A stretch of DNA of 64,000 nucleotides, from assembly GCF_013393385.1 (NCBI RefSeq), contig NZ_AP023239.1, positions 1,488,001-1,552,000 of the forward strand. The letters are read 5' to 3'. A model generated the notes under the pieces. That model searched no databases. It was not told the origin of the DNA and saw only the letters and a program-made list of their open reading frames with translations. The translations under genes were made by a program, and so were the position numbers. Shown in pieces: positions 26,424 through 34,151 of this stretch. The DNA is from Paenibacillus sp. URB8-2 (GTDB taxonomy: Bacteria; Bacillota; Bacilli; Paenibacillales; Paenibacillaceae). Each line of letters begins with the position of its first letter. The first letter of the stretch is position 1.

Positions 26424-26436
26424 GTTCGCCAACCGA
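26424..26436 (+). promoter_or_regulatory. Hairpin just before the tnpA ribosome binding site
   Basis: AAATTTGGTTCGCCAACCGAATTT around this site is an imperfect palindrome 15 nt upstream of AGGAGG. The inverted copy CGGTTGGCGAACC occurs after tnpA at 26986-26998, so the two ends could also pair over the gene. Probably limits tnpA translation or is a binding site. Confidence 0.5.
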
Positions 26437-26463
26437 ATTTATCGCACAATAGGAGGAATACAG

Positions 26464-26952
26464 ATGTCATCTGATGTGAACAGTTTAGCACATACAAAAT
26501 GGAATTGTAAGTACCATATCGTGTTCGCCCCAAAGTATAGACGCCAAGTAATCTATGGGAAATTGAAACAAGATATTGGGAAAATACTGAGACAACTATG
26601 TGAAAGAAAGAATGTAGAAATTATCGAAGCAGAAGCGTGTAAAGATCATATTCATATGCTGGTGAGTATTCCACCAAAGCTCAGTGTATCGGCGTTTATA
26701 GGATATTTAAAAGGAAAGAGCAGCTTGATGATCTTTGACCGACATGCCAACCTAAAGTATCGGTATGGAAATCGGAAATTTTGGTGTAAAGGGTTTTACG
26801 TGGATACCGTCGGAAGGAACAAGAAAGTGATACAAGAATATATCCAAAATCAACTGCAGGAGGATATCGTCGCGGAACAAATAACAATCATGGAATACAT
26901 TGATCCATTTACAGGAGAAGAGATCAAAGATAATCGAAAGAAGAAGAAATAG
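26464..26952 (+). CDS. tnpA: IS200/IS605 family Y1 (HUH) transposase
   Basis: 162 aa. It contains the HUH pair in DHIHMLVSIPP (about residues 60-70) and the catalytic Tyr in KVIQEYIQNQ (about residue 131), the hallmarks of the single-strand transposase TnpA. It excises and inserts single-stranded DNA by recognising hairpins at the element ends. Slightly longer than the usual 150-155 aa because of a Lys-rich tail. AGGAGG precedes the ATG. Intact and potentially active. Confidence 0.93.
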   Translation: MSSDVNSLAHTKWNCKYHIVFAPKYRRQVIYGKLKQDIGKILRQLCERKNVEIIEAEACKDHIHMLVSIPPKLSVSAFIGYLKGKSSLMIFDRHANLKYRYGNRKFWCKGFYVDTVGRNKKVIQEYIQNQLQEDIVAEQITIMEYIDPFTGEEIKDNRKKKK

Positions 26953-27363
26953 AAAACCCCTTTAGGGGTAGCAGTAAAAGTAGTGCGGTTGGCGAACCAT
27001 TCAGTGCCCTTTAGGGCTGGCCAGTAATAAAGGCTTTCAGCCGCAGAACAAACCACCCGTTATACGGGTGGTTTTGATTATAAGTAAAGCATGTTTCCTT
27101 TGGCCTGTTCAAGAGCGGCACTAAAGTATCATTTTATGTTTTTTTTGCCATTCGACAGTATCTCCGGTTGCTTTGGCTACTCTTCTTGGATATGATTGGA
27201 GTATAGTTAAACGCTTGGATAACTTAATAATATAGCGATTGCCGAATGTTCTTGCGGCTTCATTGCATATACTGAAATGACAGCGTAATTTGATGTCGCA
27301 GAACTGCCCGTTTATTTTGTATTCCTGCTTCGTCAATTTCAGTTGAAGGGGGAACTTCACATC

Positions 27364-28479
27364 GTGTTACACGAAATTCAGGAAAGCCGGCTTCTGCCGG
27401 AGCGGCCTTTCCAAGCCGGGCTTCTGGACAGTACATATGAGAATGTTCTGGAGCATATGGACAGTGGCGTCATGCTGTTTGATGAAGAGGGTTTCCTTAC
27501 CTTCCTTAATGCAAGGGCATACGGGATGCTTGAACTCCAGCGCTATGAACTATCAGGATGCACAATCGTCGATTTATTGACGCATCTTTCTTTGGCCCGC
27601 ACCAAAAAGAGACAACTGCTGAAAGTCTATCGGGAGACGGTATACAAAGGAAAATCGATGTGTGAATTAATGGATGAATACGGCCGGTATTGGGAAGTAA
27701 ACGCATCTTACGGAGCGGATATGAACGGCAGTTACCTATTTACTATCAAGGAAGTTTCCGATTATAAAAGAATAGAACAGACCGCTTACCAAAATGACAA
27801 TCTGGCCATGCTTGGCAAATTATCAGCCTCAATCGCCCATGAAATCCGCAATCCGTTGACCGCCATCCGCGGATTTATCCAACTGCTTCGCCCGCATCTG
27901 CAGGGGCTGGGGAAAGAGGAATACGCCAAAATTATATTAGCCGAGATTGACCGGGCAAATGATATTATTCATGAATTTCTGTCCTCATCCAAGCCTTCCT
28001 CTCCGCAAACCAGAATCGCTTCCATTTCCGCCTTGTTGAAGGAAGTTATACTGCTGACAGAAAGTGAAGTCTTGATGAAGGGCTGCCAGATTGATCTTCA
28101 ATCCTTGGCCAGTGACTTGTATGTTTCCGTCGATGTGAAGCAGATGAAACAGGTCCTGATCAATATGATACGAAACGCCCTTGAGGCTGTATCCGACCGT
28201 TTAGACGATTCCACAGGGAGAATTGAGTTGGGCGCGCGCAAAGAGGGCAGTGAGGTAAGGATATTAATCTCCGACAACGGCAAGGGTATGGATGCATGCA
28301 CCATGAACCGCTTGTTTAGCCAGTTCTTCACCACCAAGGAGAACGGAACGGGGCTGGGGCTTTCGGTAAGCGACCGGATCGTCAAGAACCACGGGGGACG
28401 GATTTCTGTCACAAGCCGGGTTAATGAAGGGACCAGCTTTGTGATATCGCTTCCACTAATCACAGGTTTTACCGCATAG
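27364..28479 (+). CDS. PAS-domain sensor histidine kinase (sporulation-kinase-like)
   Basis: 371 aa from GTG 27364, with AAGGGGG upstream. A PAS domain (about 25-140) is followed by HisKA with phospho-accepting His159 in SIAHEIRNPLTAIRGFIQLLRP and a HATPase domain with N box (QVLINMIRNALEAV), G1 (SDNGKGM) and G2 (GTGLGL). The H-box sequence resembles the KinA-E/KinB-type kinases that feed the Spo0F-Spo0A phosphorelay. No transmembrane segment, so a cytoplasmic sensor. No response regulator adjacent (orphan kinase), which also fits a phosphorelay input. The sporulation role is inferred. Confidence 0.85.
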   Translation: MLHEIQESRLLPERPFQAGLLDSTYENVLEHMDSGVMLFDEEGFLTFLNARAYGMLELQRYELSGCTIVDLLTHLSLARTKKRQLLKVYRETVYKGKSMCELMDEYGRYWEVNASYGADMNGSYLFTIKEVSDYKRIEQTAYQNDNLAMLGKLSASIAHEIRNPLTAIRGFIQLLRPHLQGLGKEEYAKIILAEIDRANDIIHEFLSSSKPSSPQTRIASISALLKEVILLTESEVLMKGCQIDLQSLASDLYVSVDVKQMKQVLINMIRNALEAVSDRLDDSTGRIELGARKEGSEVRILISDNGKGMDACTMNRLFSQFFTTKENGTGLGLSVSDRIVKNHGGRISVTSRVNEGTSFVISLPLITGFTA

Positions 28480-28581
28480 CAGGAAAGAGCGCCACTCCTT
28501 CAGGCCCCTAATTTGTAGGCGGGGGCCTTGCAAGCGAGTGATTGCGGCTATTTGAAATGGGGATTCAGAGGACACCAGCAT

Positions 28582-28621
28582 AAACAGACCGGCCAAGAGG
28601 ATAGCCTTGGCCGGTCTGTTT
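28582..28621. terminator. Terminator of the feo operon region
   Basis: AAACAGACCGGCCAAG and CTTGGCCGGTCTGTTT form a perfect 16-bp stem between convergent genes. It can act in both directions. Confidence 0.9.
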
Positions 28622-28663
28622 ATGTTTAAGTATGAATAATTAGCGGGATGAACGTCCGATTGG

Positions 28664-28813
28664 TTACAGTGGGCTGCCGGTGGATCTTTTAGCTTTGACT
28701 TGATTGCTGAAAGATTGGAAGCCGCTCATGAGCTTGTCGCGCGCGTCCTTGTTCTTGAGCAGATAAGCTGCGCCTAACGCCAATGTGGTAAACAATGTCT
28801 TCTTCGTATTCAT
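28664..28813 (-). CDS. Small membrane-associated protein, 49 aa
   Basis: Starts MNTKKTLFTTLALGAAYLL with GGGGAGGTAATCCT upstream; the open frame extends further 5' without a good start site. One short hydrophobic segment (about 7-20) is followed by a basic tail (KNKDARDKLMSGFQSFSNQVKAKR). Lies downstream of the feo genes and may be co-transcribed. Family not recognised. Confidence 0.65.
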   Translation of the reverse strand: MNTKKTLFTTLALGAAYLLKNKDARDKLMSGFQSFSNQVKAKRSTGSPL

Positions 28814-28889
28814 TAGGATTACCTCCCCGGAATAGTCTGGATGCGGTTGCTTATAACAAACATACCCGCCCATCCGGGAATTCAAACAC

Positions 28890-29117
28890 TTACATTCCGG
28901 CTTGGCTGCTGTGCCGAATTGCTGAAGGCGGAACACTGTTATCCCCAGTGCCGGAGCAGGAGAGAGGAGAGTTCAGGGAAGCGGCCGAGCAGTTCTTGCT
29001 TTTGTCGCACCCGGCACAAGCTCCCTTTTTCCCTTTTTGCACATGGCGGTAAAGAATCCATCCGGAATATCCGAAGATAGCGGCAGCGATCAAGATGTTA
29101 ATCAATAGGCTAATCAT
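28890..29117 (-). CDS. FeoB-associated Cys-rich membrane protein
   Basis: 75 aa. One transmembrane helix (about 3-24), then a basic stretch and a Cys cluster CAGCDKSKNC plus a further Cys, the pattern of small FeoB-associated Cys-rich proteins (functionally FeoC-like) found after feoB in Bacillota. The C-terminal half after the Cys cluster is unusual and may be poorly conserved. GCGAGGAAACTCTC precedes the ATG; it lies 44 nt after feoB. Confidence 0.8.
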   Translation of the reverse strand: MISLLINILIAAAIFGYSGWILYRHVQKGKKGACAGCDKSKNCSAASLNSPLSCSGTGDNSVPPSAIRHSSQAGM

Positions 29118-29161
29118 GAGAGTTTCCTCGCTTTCCTCTATTTAGGGCTTTACGCTTCGGA

Positions 29162-31174
29162 TTAGGCCCATCCAAGGAGCCGTCCGCCTTGATAGATAAC
29201 AAGACTCACAACGTAGGCAAGAGCAACGGCATAGCCGATGGAGAAGAGAGTCCACTTCCAAGAAGCCGTTTCTTTCTTGATTACGCCCACCGTAGCCAGA
29301 CAAGGTGTATACAGCAGGATAAAGGCCATAAAGCTAACCGAGCTGAGCGGTGTGAACGTTTGGGCAATCTGCGCTTGCAGTCCGGCAGTTTCCGGAGCGT
29401 GGTAAATAATGTTCATGGTCGAAACGACAACCTCTTTGGCCAGAAAGCCCGGAACGAGCGTCGAACCCGCCTGCCAGTTGCCGAAACCGAGCGGCTGAAG
29501 CAGAGGAGCCACAAGACCGCCGAATTTGGCGAGAAAGCTGTTATCCATGTCCACGTTGAATCCGGCAGGTCCGGCATAAGACATAACCCAGATAATCACA
29601 GAGCCGGCGAGGATGATCGAACCCGCTTTGCGCAGGAAGCCTTTGCCCTTCTCCCATGTACTGCGGGACAGCGATTTAAGCTGCGGCATCCGGTACGGTG
29701 GAAGCTCAATGACGAATACCGAGGACTCGTTCTTGAACAAATATTTCGAGAAAATCTTGCACAGCAGCAGCGCGAACACAATGCCCATAGCATACATCGT
29801 CATGATGACGGCTGCCTGGTTTTGCGGGAAGAAGACGGCGGCGAACAACAGGTATACCGGCAGTCTCGCCGAGCAGGACATAAGCGGAAGCAGCAGGGTG
29901 GTCAGCATCCGGTCCTTGGGCTGTTCGATGCTTCGCGCGGCCATAATGGCAGGCACGTTGCAGCCGAAGCCGATGATGAACGGAATAAAAGCTTTACCGT
30001 TCAGTCCCATCCGTTCCATAATGCTGTCCATAACCAGGCTGACACGAGCCATGTACCCGGAATCCTCGACGAAGGAAATAATAAGGAACAGAATGAATAT
30101 TTGCGGGACAAAGACGATAACTCCGCCAACGCCGCCGATAATGCCGTCAACGATTAACGCGTGAATGAACTCGGAAGCCCCGACGGTATCCAGGAAAGAT
30201 GTTGCGCCGCTGCTGATCGGGCCGGAAATCAGACCATCCAGCAAGTCCGAAAGCGGAGCGCCAACCCATTCAAAAGTCGTTTTGAACAACACATACATGA
30301 ACGCAAGGAATATGGGCAGCCCGAGAAAGCGGTTCGTAAGTATGGAGTCAAGCCGTTCCGTCAAGTTATGGGGTTTAATGCCCGATGTGTCCAGAGCGTC
30401 TTTGCAAATCGAGCGGATGTAGTCGGTTCGGATAGAGCGGATCCATTGCGGAAGGGTAAGTGCCAATTTTTTGTTCTGAAGCTCGTTTTGACAATTTTCA
30501 CGGATAGCCAGCAATTGATTTATATCGGTTCGATCCTTGAGGAATTGCATAATAACCGGATTTTGCTCTAAAAATTGCAGGGCGACCCAGCGATGATCGG
30601 GAAGATCGGAAATGTGCCTAAGTTCCTGTTCAATGGAAGAAACAGCTTGTTCGACAATAATTCCATAATCAAGCTTGAAGTTTACAGCCGGGATATTTGC
30701 GGAGTTCTCCAGCATGCTCAGTACCTGGGAGGTGCCTTTGCCTGTTCTTGCGACCAGCGGCAGCACGTTAGTACCAAGCCTGGTTTGCAAAACATCCGAA
30801 TGAACCTTAATGCCTCTTGCTTTAGCGACGTCGATCATGTTCAAACCGATGACGATCGGCCTGCCGTATTCCAGCAGTTGGACGGTCAGCAGAAGATTCC
30901 GTTCAAGCTGAGAAGCGTCTACGATGTTGACTAGGGCTTCCGGAGATTCTTCAAGCAGGTATTGGGTGGCTACGCCTTCGTCGCGTGAAAGCGGGTGAAG
31001 GGAGTAAATGCCGGGAAGGTCGATCAGTGTGCCTGCGCCGTTTTTCAGGTCGCCGACTTTTTTCTCAACCGTGACGCCTGCCCAGTTCCCTACATACTCA
31101 TAAGAAGAAGTCAGTGTATTAAAAAGGGACGTCTTTCCGGTGTTGGGGTTTCCAAGAAGCGCGATCGAACTCAT
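29162..31174 (-). CDS. feoB: Ferrous iron transporter FeoB
   Basis: 670 aa. The N-terminal G-protein domain has G1 GNPNTGKT (8-15), G3 DLPG and G4 NMID; then a helical GDI-like region and a membrane domain with about eight to ten helices containing GFGCNVPAIMAAR and FLAKEVVVSTM, both typical. It moves Fe2+ into the cell. The start overlaps the feoA stop by 4 nt (ATGA). Operon feoA-feoB-Cys-rich protein, behind a Fur-like box. Confidence 0.95.
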   Translation of the reverse strand: MSSIALLGNPNTGKTSLFNTLTSSYEYVGNWAGVTVEKKVGDLKNGAGTLIDLPGIYSLHPLSRDEGVATQYLLEESPEALVNIVDASQLERNLLLTVQLLEYGRPIVIGLNMIDVAKARGIKVHSDVLQTRLGTNVLPLVARTGKGTSQVLSMLENSANIPAVNFKLDYGIIVEQAVSSIEQELRHISDLPDHRWVALQFLEQNPVIMQFLKDRTDINQLLAIRENCQNELQNKKLALTLPQWIRSIRTDYIRSICKDALDTSGIKPHNLTERLDSILTNRFLGLPIFLAFMYVLFKTTFEWVGAPLSDLLDGLISGPISSGATSFLDTVGASEFIHALIVDGIIGGVGGVIVFVPQIFILFLIISFVEDSGYMARVSLVMDSIMERMGLNGKAFIPFIIGFGCNVPAIMAARSIEQPKDRMLTTLLLPLMSCSARLPVYLLFAAVFFPQNQAAVIMTMYAMGIVFALLLCKIFSKYLFKNESSVFVIELPPYRMPQLKSLSRSTWEKGKGFLRKAGSIILAGSVIIWVMSYAGPAGFNVDMDNSFLAKFGGLVAPLLQPLGFGNWQAGSTLVPGFLAKEVVVSTMNIIYHAPETAGLQAQIAQTFTPLSSVSFMAFILLYTPCLATVGVIKKETASWKWTLFSIGYAVALAYVVSLVIYQGGRLLGWA

Positions 31175-31416
31175 GACACGTTCACCACGATTTTCGAAGC
31201 CTCTTTCCGGCGGATGGCCAGCAATTGCCCATTACATTCCAACATGACAGGCCCAAGGAAAGGTCCTTTTCCTTTAAGACAGACGGTGCAACCTTCCGAA
31301 ACTCCCAAATCGGCCAAGCGGCGGCGCAGGATAGGGTTCATTCCTTGAATCTCTTGAATGGCGCCGGCGGAACCCGGTTGCAGTTGCAGTAAGTGACAAC
31401 AAGCTGATGCAATCAT
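31171..31416 (-). CDS. feoA: Ferrous iron transport protein FeoA
   Basis: 81 aa SH3-like protein, typical length. GSAGAIQEIQGMNPILRRRLADLGVSEGCTVCLKGKGPFLGPVMLECNGQLLAIRRKEA is the FeoA domain. It supports FeoB, possibly by acting on its G domain. GGAGGGATTAAA precedes the ATG. First gene of the feo operon. Confidence 0.93.
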   Translation of the reverse strand: MIASACCHLLQLQPGSAGAIQEIQGMNPILRRRLADLGVSEGCTVCLKGKGPFLGPVMLECNGQLLAIRRKEASKIVVNVS

Positions 31417-31437
31417 TTTAATCCCTCCGGTGGAGAC

Positions 31438-31452
31438 TGATAATCAATCTCA
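31438..31452. promoter_or_regulatory. Fur-like box before feoA
   Basis: TGATAAT-C-AATCTCA matches the 7-1-7 Fur consensus TGATAATNATTATCA at all seven left-half positions and five of seven in the right half. It lies 22 bp upstream of the feoA ATG, so binding would block transcription under iron-replete conditions. Confidence 0.65.
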
Positions 31453-31783
31453 TTTGTTTTTAGTAATTTAGCATTTTTTTCACCGCTTTTCAATGATTAA
31501 AATCACAAGTATAAGATGGGTAGACGATCCGGAAACAAGAACATCCATAACGGAAGTTCTTTTTGTGCATATATTAATATAGATATTTGAAGAAAATGGA
31601 CATATTCTCCTCCGCATTGTTCGTGAATACGCACTGTTTTGCTGCTTTTTTGGGGATTGTAATGTATTTTCCTTAAATAATGTCGATTAAACGCTGTAAC
31701 TTTACAGCCTTATCCAGCCGATAGTTATAAGGAGGATATAAAGTTTTATAGACTTAAAGAGAATAATTAGACGCGAGGGACCT
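31453..31783. other. Divergent AT-rich spacer between feoA and the GGDEF-EAL gene
   Basis: 331 bp, clearly more AT-rich than the flanking genes. Besides the Fur-like box at its left edge I find no defined promoter, ORF or RNA structure. AAGGAGG at 31731 is too far from the ATG at 31784 to serve it. Confidence 0.4.
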
Positions 31784-33910
31784 ATGAATAGAGAAGAGAA
31801 AAAAACGGTACTTGCAGCAGTCTGCGGCGCAGCGCTTTTTCTGCTGGTCCAAAGCTTGCACATCACGCTGGCAGGCACTTTTGAGCGAAATACGCTTTCT
31901 GCACTGTATCTCATTGCCAATTGGTGCACCAGTGCCTTTGGATTTTCCATTTTCGCCCAAGGTTGGCTTCTTTTCTCTAATCAGTTATCCAGAGGGAGGC
32001 TCTACTCGTCCGCGCTTTTTCTTGGAGTTTGCGTATTTGACCTTTTGCATACGTTCGGTTTTGTCGGAGTTCCGTTTATCAAGAGCGTTATAAGCGAGGA
32101 CAGATCGCTTTGGCTACTGTCTTTCTCGCGGCTGGCGAGCAGTATTGGCATTCTTCTGATCTTTGGGAAGGAAGACGCTCCGATGCTCGTCTCGGGCAAA
32201 AACAGCGTCCTGCGGAAATCCATCCTTTTGGTTGCGCTGTCACTGGTTATATTCTCAGTCGGTTGCTATTTCCTTCCAGAGGTGGTTAGTCCCATAAAGG
32301 CGGATTCCGCCAGGAAACTGCTGAATTTCCTTGTGCTGCTCATTTATCTGCTAGCCATCGCCGTCATCGTGTATCCGAAACGTGCGGAGAAATCGTCCTC
32401 GCTGCTGATTATTATCAGGTCGCTCGTATTTTTGGCTCTGGGTCAAGCGTTCTATATGAACGTGGGCTACGACAGGAATATCGATTTGCTGTTCGGTGCG
32501 GTGAGCAGCGGAGTCGCCTATTATTTGCTGCTTACCGGCGTGTACAGACTGACGATTGAGGAGCCGTTTTATGAGAAGCAGGAGATTGAAGCGCAGATCA
32601 ATTATTTGGCTTATCATGACGAATTGACGGGGCTGCAGAACAGACGCCGGCTTCTGCTGAATGTCGAAGAAGTGATCGAGTCCCACAGAACCTCTGCCAT
32701 TCGCGGTTTTTCAGCGCTTGCCGTCCTCAATATCAATCATTTCAAGAATATAAACGATTCGCTCGGCCATTGTGCCGGAGACCATCTGCTGCAGCTGGTG
32801 GCTCAGCGGATTAAAGAAGCAGGCCGGCACGGCGAGGAATTGTTCAGTATGGGAGGAGACGAGTTCGCTTTTCTGATGACGGACAGAGTCGATCTGGAAA
32901 GCTGCCTTCTCCGTTCAAGAGAGCTGCTCCAACTGTTCGAGAAGCCGATCGATCTGGATTCGGGCGAGTACCATATTTCACTTAGCCTCGGCATCTGCGT
33001 GTACCCCGGTGACGGAGAGACGGCGGAGCAGATCATTCAGAACGCGGACGCCGCCGTTCATAATGCCAAGGAACATGGAGTGGACATCCGCCGTTACGTG
33101 CCACTGATGCAGATGAAGGCAAAAGAAAGGCTAAAGCTGGAGAACGATCTTCGGAGAGCGCTGGAGCGGGACGAATTCTTCCTTGTATACCAGCCGCAGG
33201 TTCAACTGTCCTCGAAGGAGCTGGTTGGCATGGAGGCGCTGCTGCGCTGGGAGCATCCGAAACGCGGACTCGTGTCTCCGGCCGAATTCATTCCCATAGC
33301 CGAGGAGAGCGGGCTGATTGTTCCGATCGGGGAGTGGGTACTCACAACCGCATGCCGTCAGAACAAGGAATGGCAGGTCGCGGGATACCGTCCGATCTGC
33401 GTTTCGGTCAATTTGTCCATGCGGCAGTTTCTCCAGCCGAACCTGGCAGGCAAGATCGGAGAATTTTTAAAGCGGATTGGTCTCGATCCATGTTATGTGG
33501 ACCTTGAAATTACGGAAAGCATGACGCTTGACAAAGAAAAAGCCTTCGAACAGCTAAAGCGGCTTAAAGAGCTGGGCGTATACATTAGCATCGATGATTT
33601 CGGAACAGGTTACAGCTCGCTGCATTATTTGAAGAATATGCCGATCGACCGGCTAAAAATCGACCGTTCCTTCGTCGCGGAGGTAATGGAGGACAGCAAC
33701 AATGCCGCCATCGTCTCCACAATCACTTCTATGGCGCATCATTTGAAGCTGAAGGTGACAGCCGAGGGAGTGGAGAACGAAGATCAGCTGCAATTCTTGA
33801 GCCAGCAGCGCTGTCATGAGGCACAGGGTTACTTCTTCAGCAAACCAATCAAGGCGCAGGAGTTTGAAAATATTTTCCTCAAACCTACCATTTTTGGATT
33901 GCCCTCCTGA
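31784..33910 (+). CDS. MASE3-type membrane sensor with GGDEF and EAL domains
   Basis: 708 aa. About eight hydrophobic segments (10-260) with VFDLLHTFGFVGVPF, as in MASE3 sensors; GGDEF domain about 275-435; EAL domain about 455-700. The GGDEF motif itself is intact (357-361), but the metal-binding LDxD segment reads LNINHF (315-320): both Asp replaced by Asn. The EAL domain looks complete: EAL at 484-486, VNLSMRQF, ITES, DDFGTGYSSL, KIDRSF and TAEGVE. The protein is therefore likely a c-di-GMP phosphodiesterase with a regulatory GGDEF domain. A weak ribosome binding site (GAGGGAC) precedes the ATG. Confidence 0.88.
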   Translation: MNREEKKTVLAAVCGAALFLLVQSLHITLAGTFERNTLSALYLIANWCTSAFGFSIFAQGWLLFSNQLSRGRLYSSALFLGVCVFDLLHTFGFVGVPFIKSVISEDRSLWLLSFSRLASSIGILLIFGKEDAPMLVSGKNSVLRKSILLVALSLVIFSVGCYFLPEVVSPIKADSARKLLNFLVLLIYLLAIAVIVYPKRAEKSSSLLIIIRSLVFLALGQAFYMNVGYDRNIDLLFGAVSSGVAYYLLLTGVYRLTIEEPFYEKQEIEAQINYLAYHDELTGLQNRRRLLLNVEEVIESHRTSAIRGFSALAVLNINHFKNINDSLGHCAGDHLLQLVAQRIKEAGRHGEELFSMGGDEFAFLMTDRVDLESCLLRSRELLQLFEKPIDLDSGEYHISLSLGICVYPGDGETAEQIIQNADAAVHNAKEHGVDIRRYVPLMQMKAKERLKLENDLRRALERDEFFLVYQPQVQLSSKELVGMEALLRWEHPKRGLVSPAEFIPIAEESGLIVPIGEWVLTTACRQNKEWQVAGYRPICVSVNLSMRQFLQPNLAGKIGEFLKRIGLDPCYVDLEITESMTLDKEKAFEQLKRLKELGVYISIDDFGTGYSSLHYLKNMPIDRLKIDRSFVAEVMEDSNNAAIVSTITSMAHHLKLKVTAEGVENEDQLQFLSQQRCHEAQGYFFSKPIKAQEFENIFLKPTIFGLPS

Positions 33911-33966
33911 TTAAGAATTGCCTTATTGGAGCAGGAGTGTTAAAATGTTATATGTTCATGAAAAAC

Positions 33967-34040
33967 GCGGGTGTAGTTCAATGGTAGAACTTCAGCCTTC
34001 CAAGCTGATAGCGTGGGTTCGATTCCCATCACCCGCTCCA
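33967..34040 (+). tRNA. tRNA-Gly (anticodon TCC), CCA encoded
   Basis: Acceptor GCGGGTG pairs with CACCCGC; D-arm GTTC-AATGGTA-GAAC; anticodon stem-loop TCAGC-CTTCCAA-GCTGA gives anticodon TCC; T-arm TGGG-TTCGATT-CCCA. Discriminator T then CCA at 34038-34040. All arms pair as expected. It is a single gene followed by a hairpin. Confidence 0.95.
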
Positions 34041-34054
34041 ATATTGAAATGTTC

Positions 34055-34080
34055 AAACCCTTGCAGAGCAAGGGTTTTTT
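34055..34080 (+). terminator. Terminator of tRNA-Gly
   Basis: AAACCCTTGC-AGAG-CAAGGGTTT followed by TTT. Confidence 0.85.
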
Positions 34081-34099
34081 AGTTTGTTTTCGGGTTGAA

Positions 34100-34135
34100 A
34101 AAAGGCTCTTCGCTGTCTTCAGCGAAGAGCCTTTT
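34100..34135 (-). terminator. Terminator of the M20 dipeptidase gene
   Basis: AAAAGGCTCTTCGCT and AGCGAAGAGCCTTTT make a perfect 15-bp stem; the minus-strand transcript then reads TTTTTTT. Confidence 0.9.
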
Positions 34136-34151
34136 GCCATATCGTCCTGAT

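Larger units (their letters stand above)
26330..27080 (+). mobile_element. IS200/IS605-family element carrying only tnpA
   Basis: The element is bounded by hairpins of equal design: AACCATACG-CTATG-CGTATGGTT (26342-26364) on the left and AACCACCCG-TTATA-CGGGTGGTT (27051-27073) on the right, with a single Y1-transposase gene between them. IS200-type elements have subterminal hairpins instead of terminal inverted repeats and create no target duplication. Total about 740 bp, usual for IS200. No tnpB. Exact ends cannot be fixed without an empty site. Confidence 0.75.

Noticed and set aside
26330..27080. CRISPR-like or REP array reading of the palindromes around tnpA
   Set aside because: There are only paired hairpins and no regularly spaced repeats; an IS200-type element explains them.
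27121..27360. Minus-strand 79-aa frame between the IS element and the histidine kinase
   Set aside because: The start is GTG without a ribosome binding site, composition is uninformative and no family is visible.
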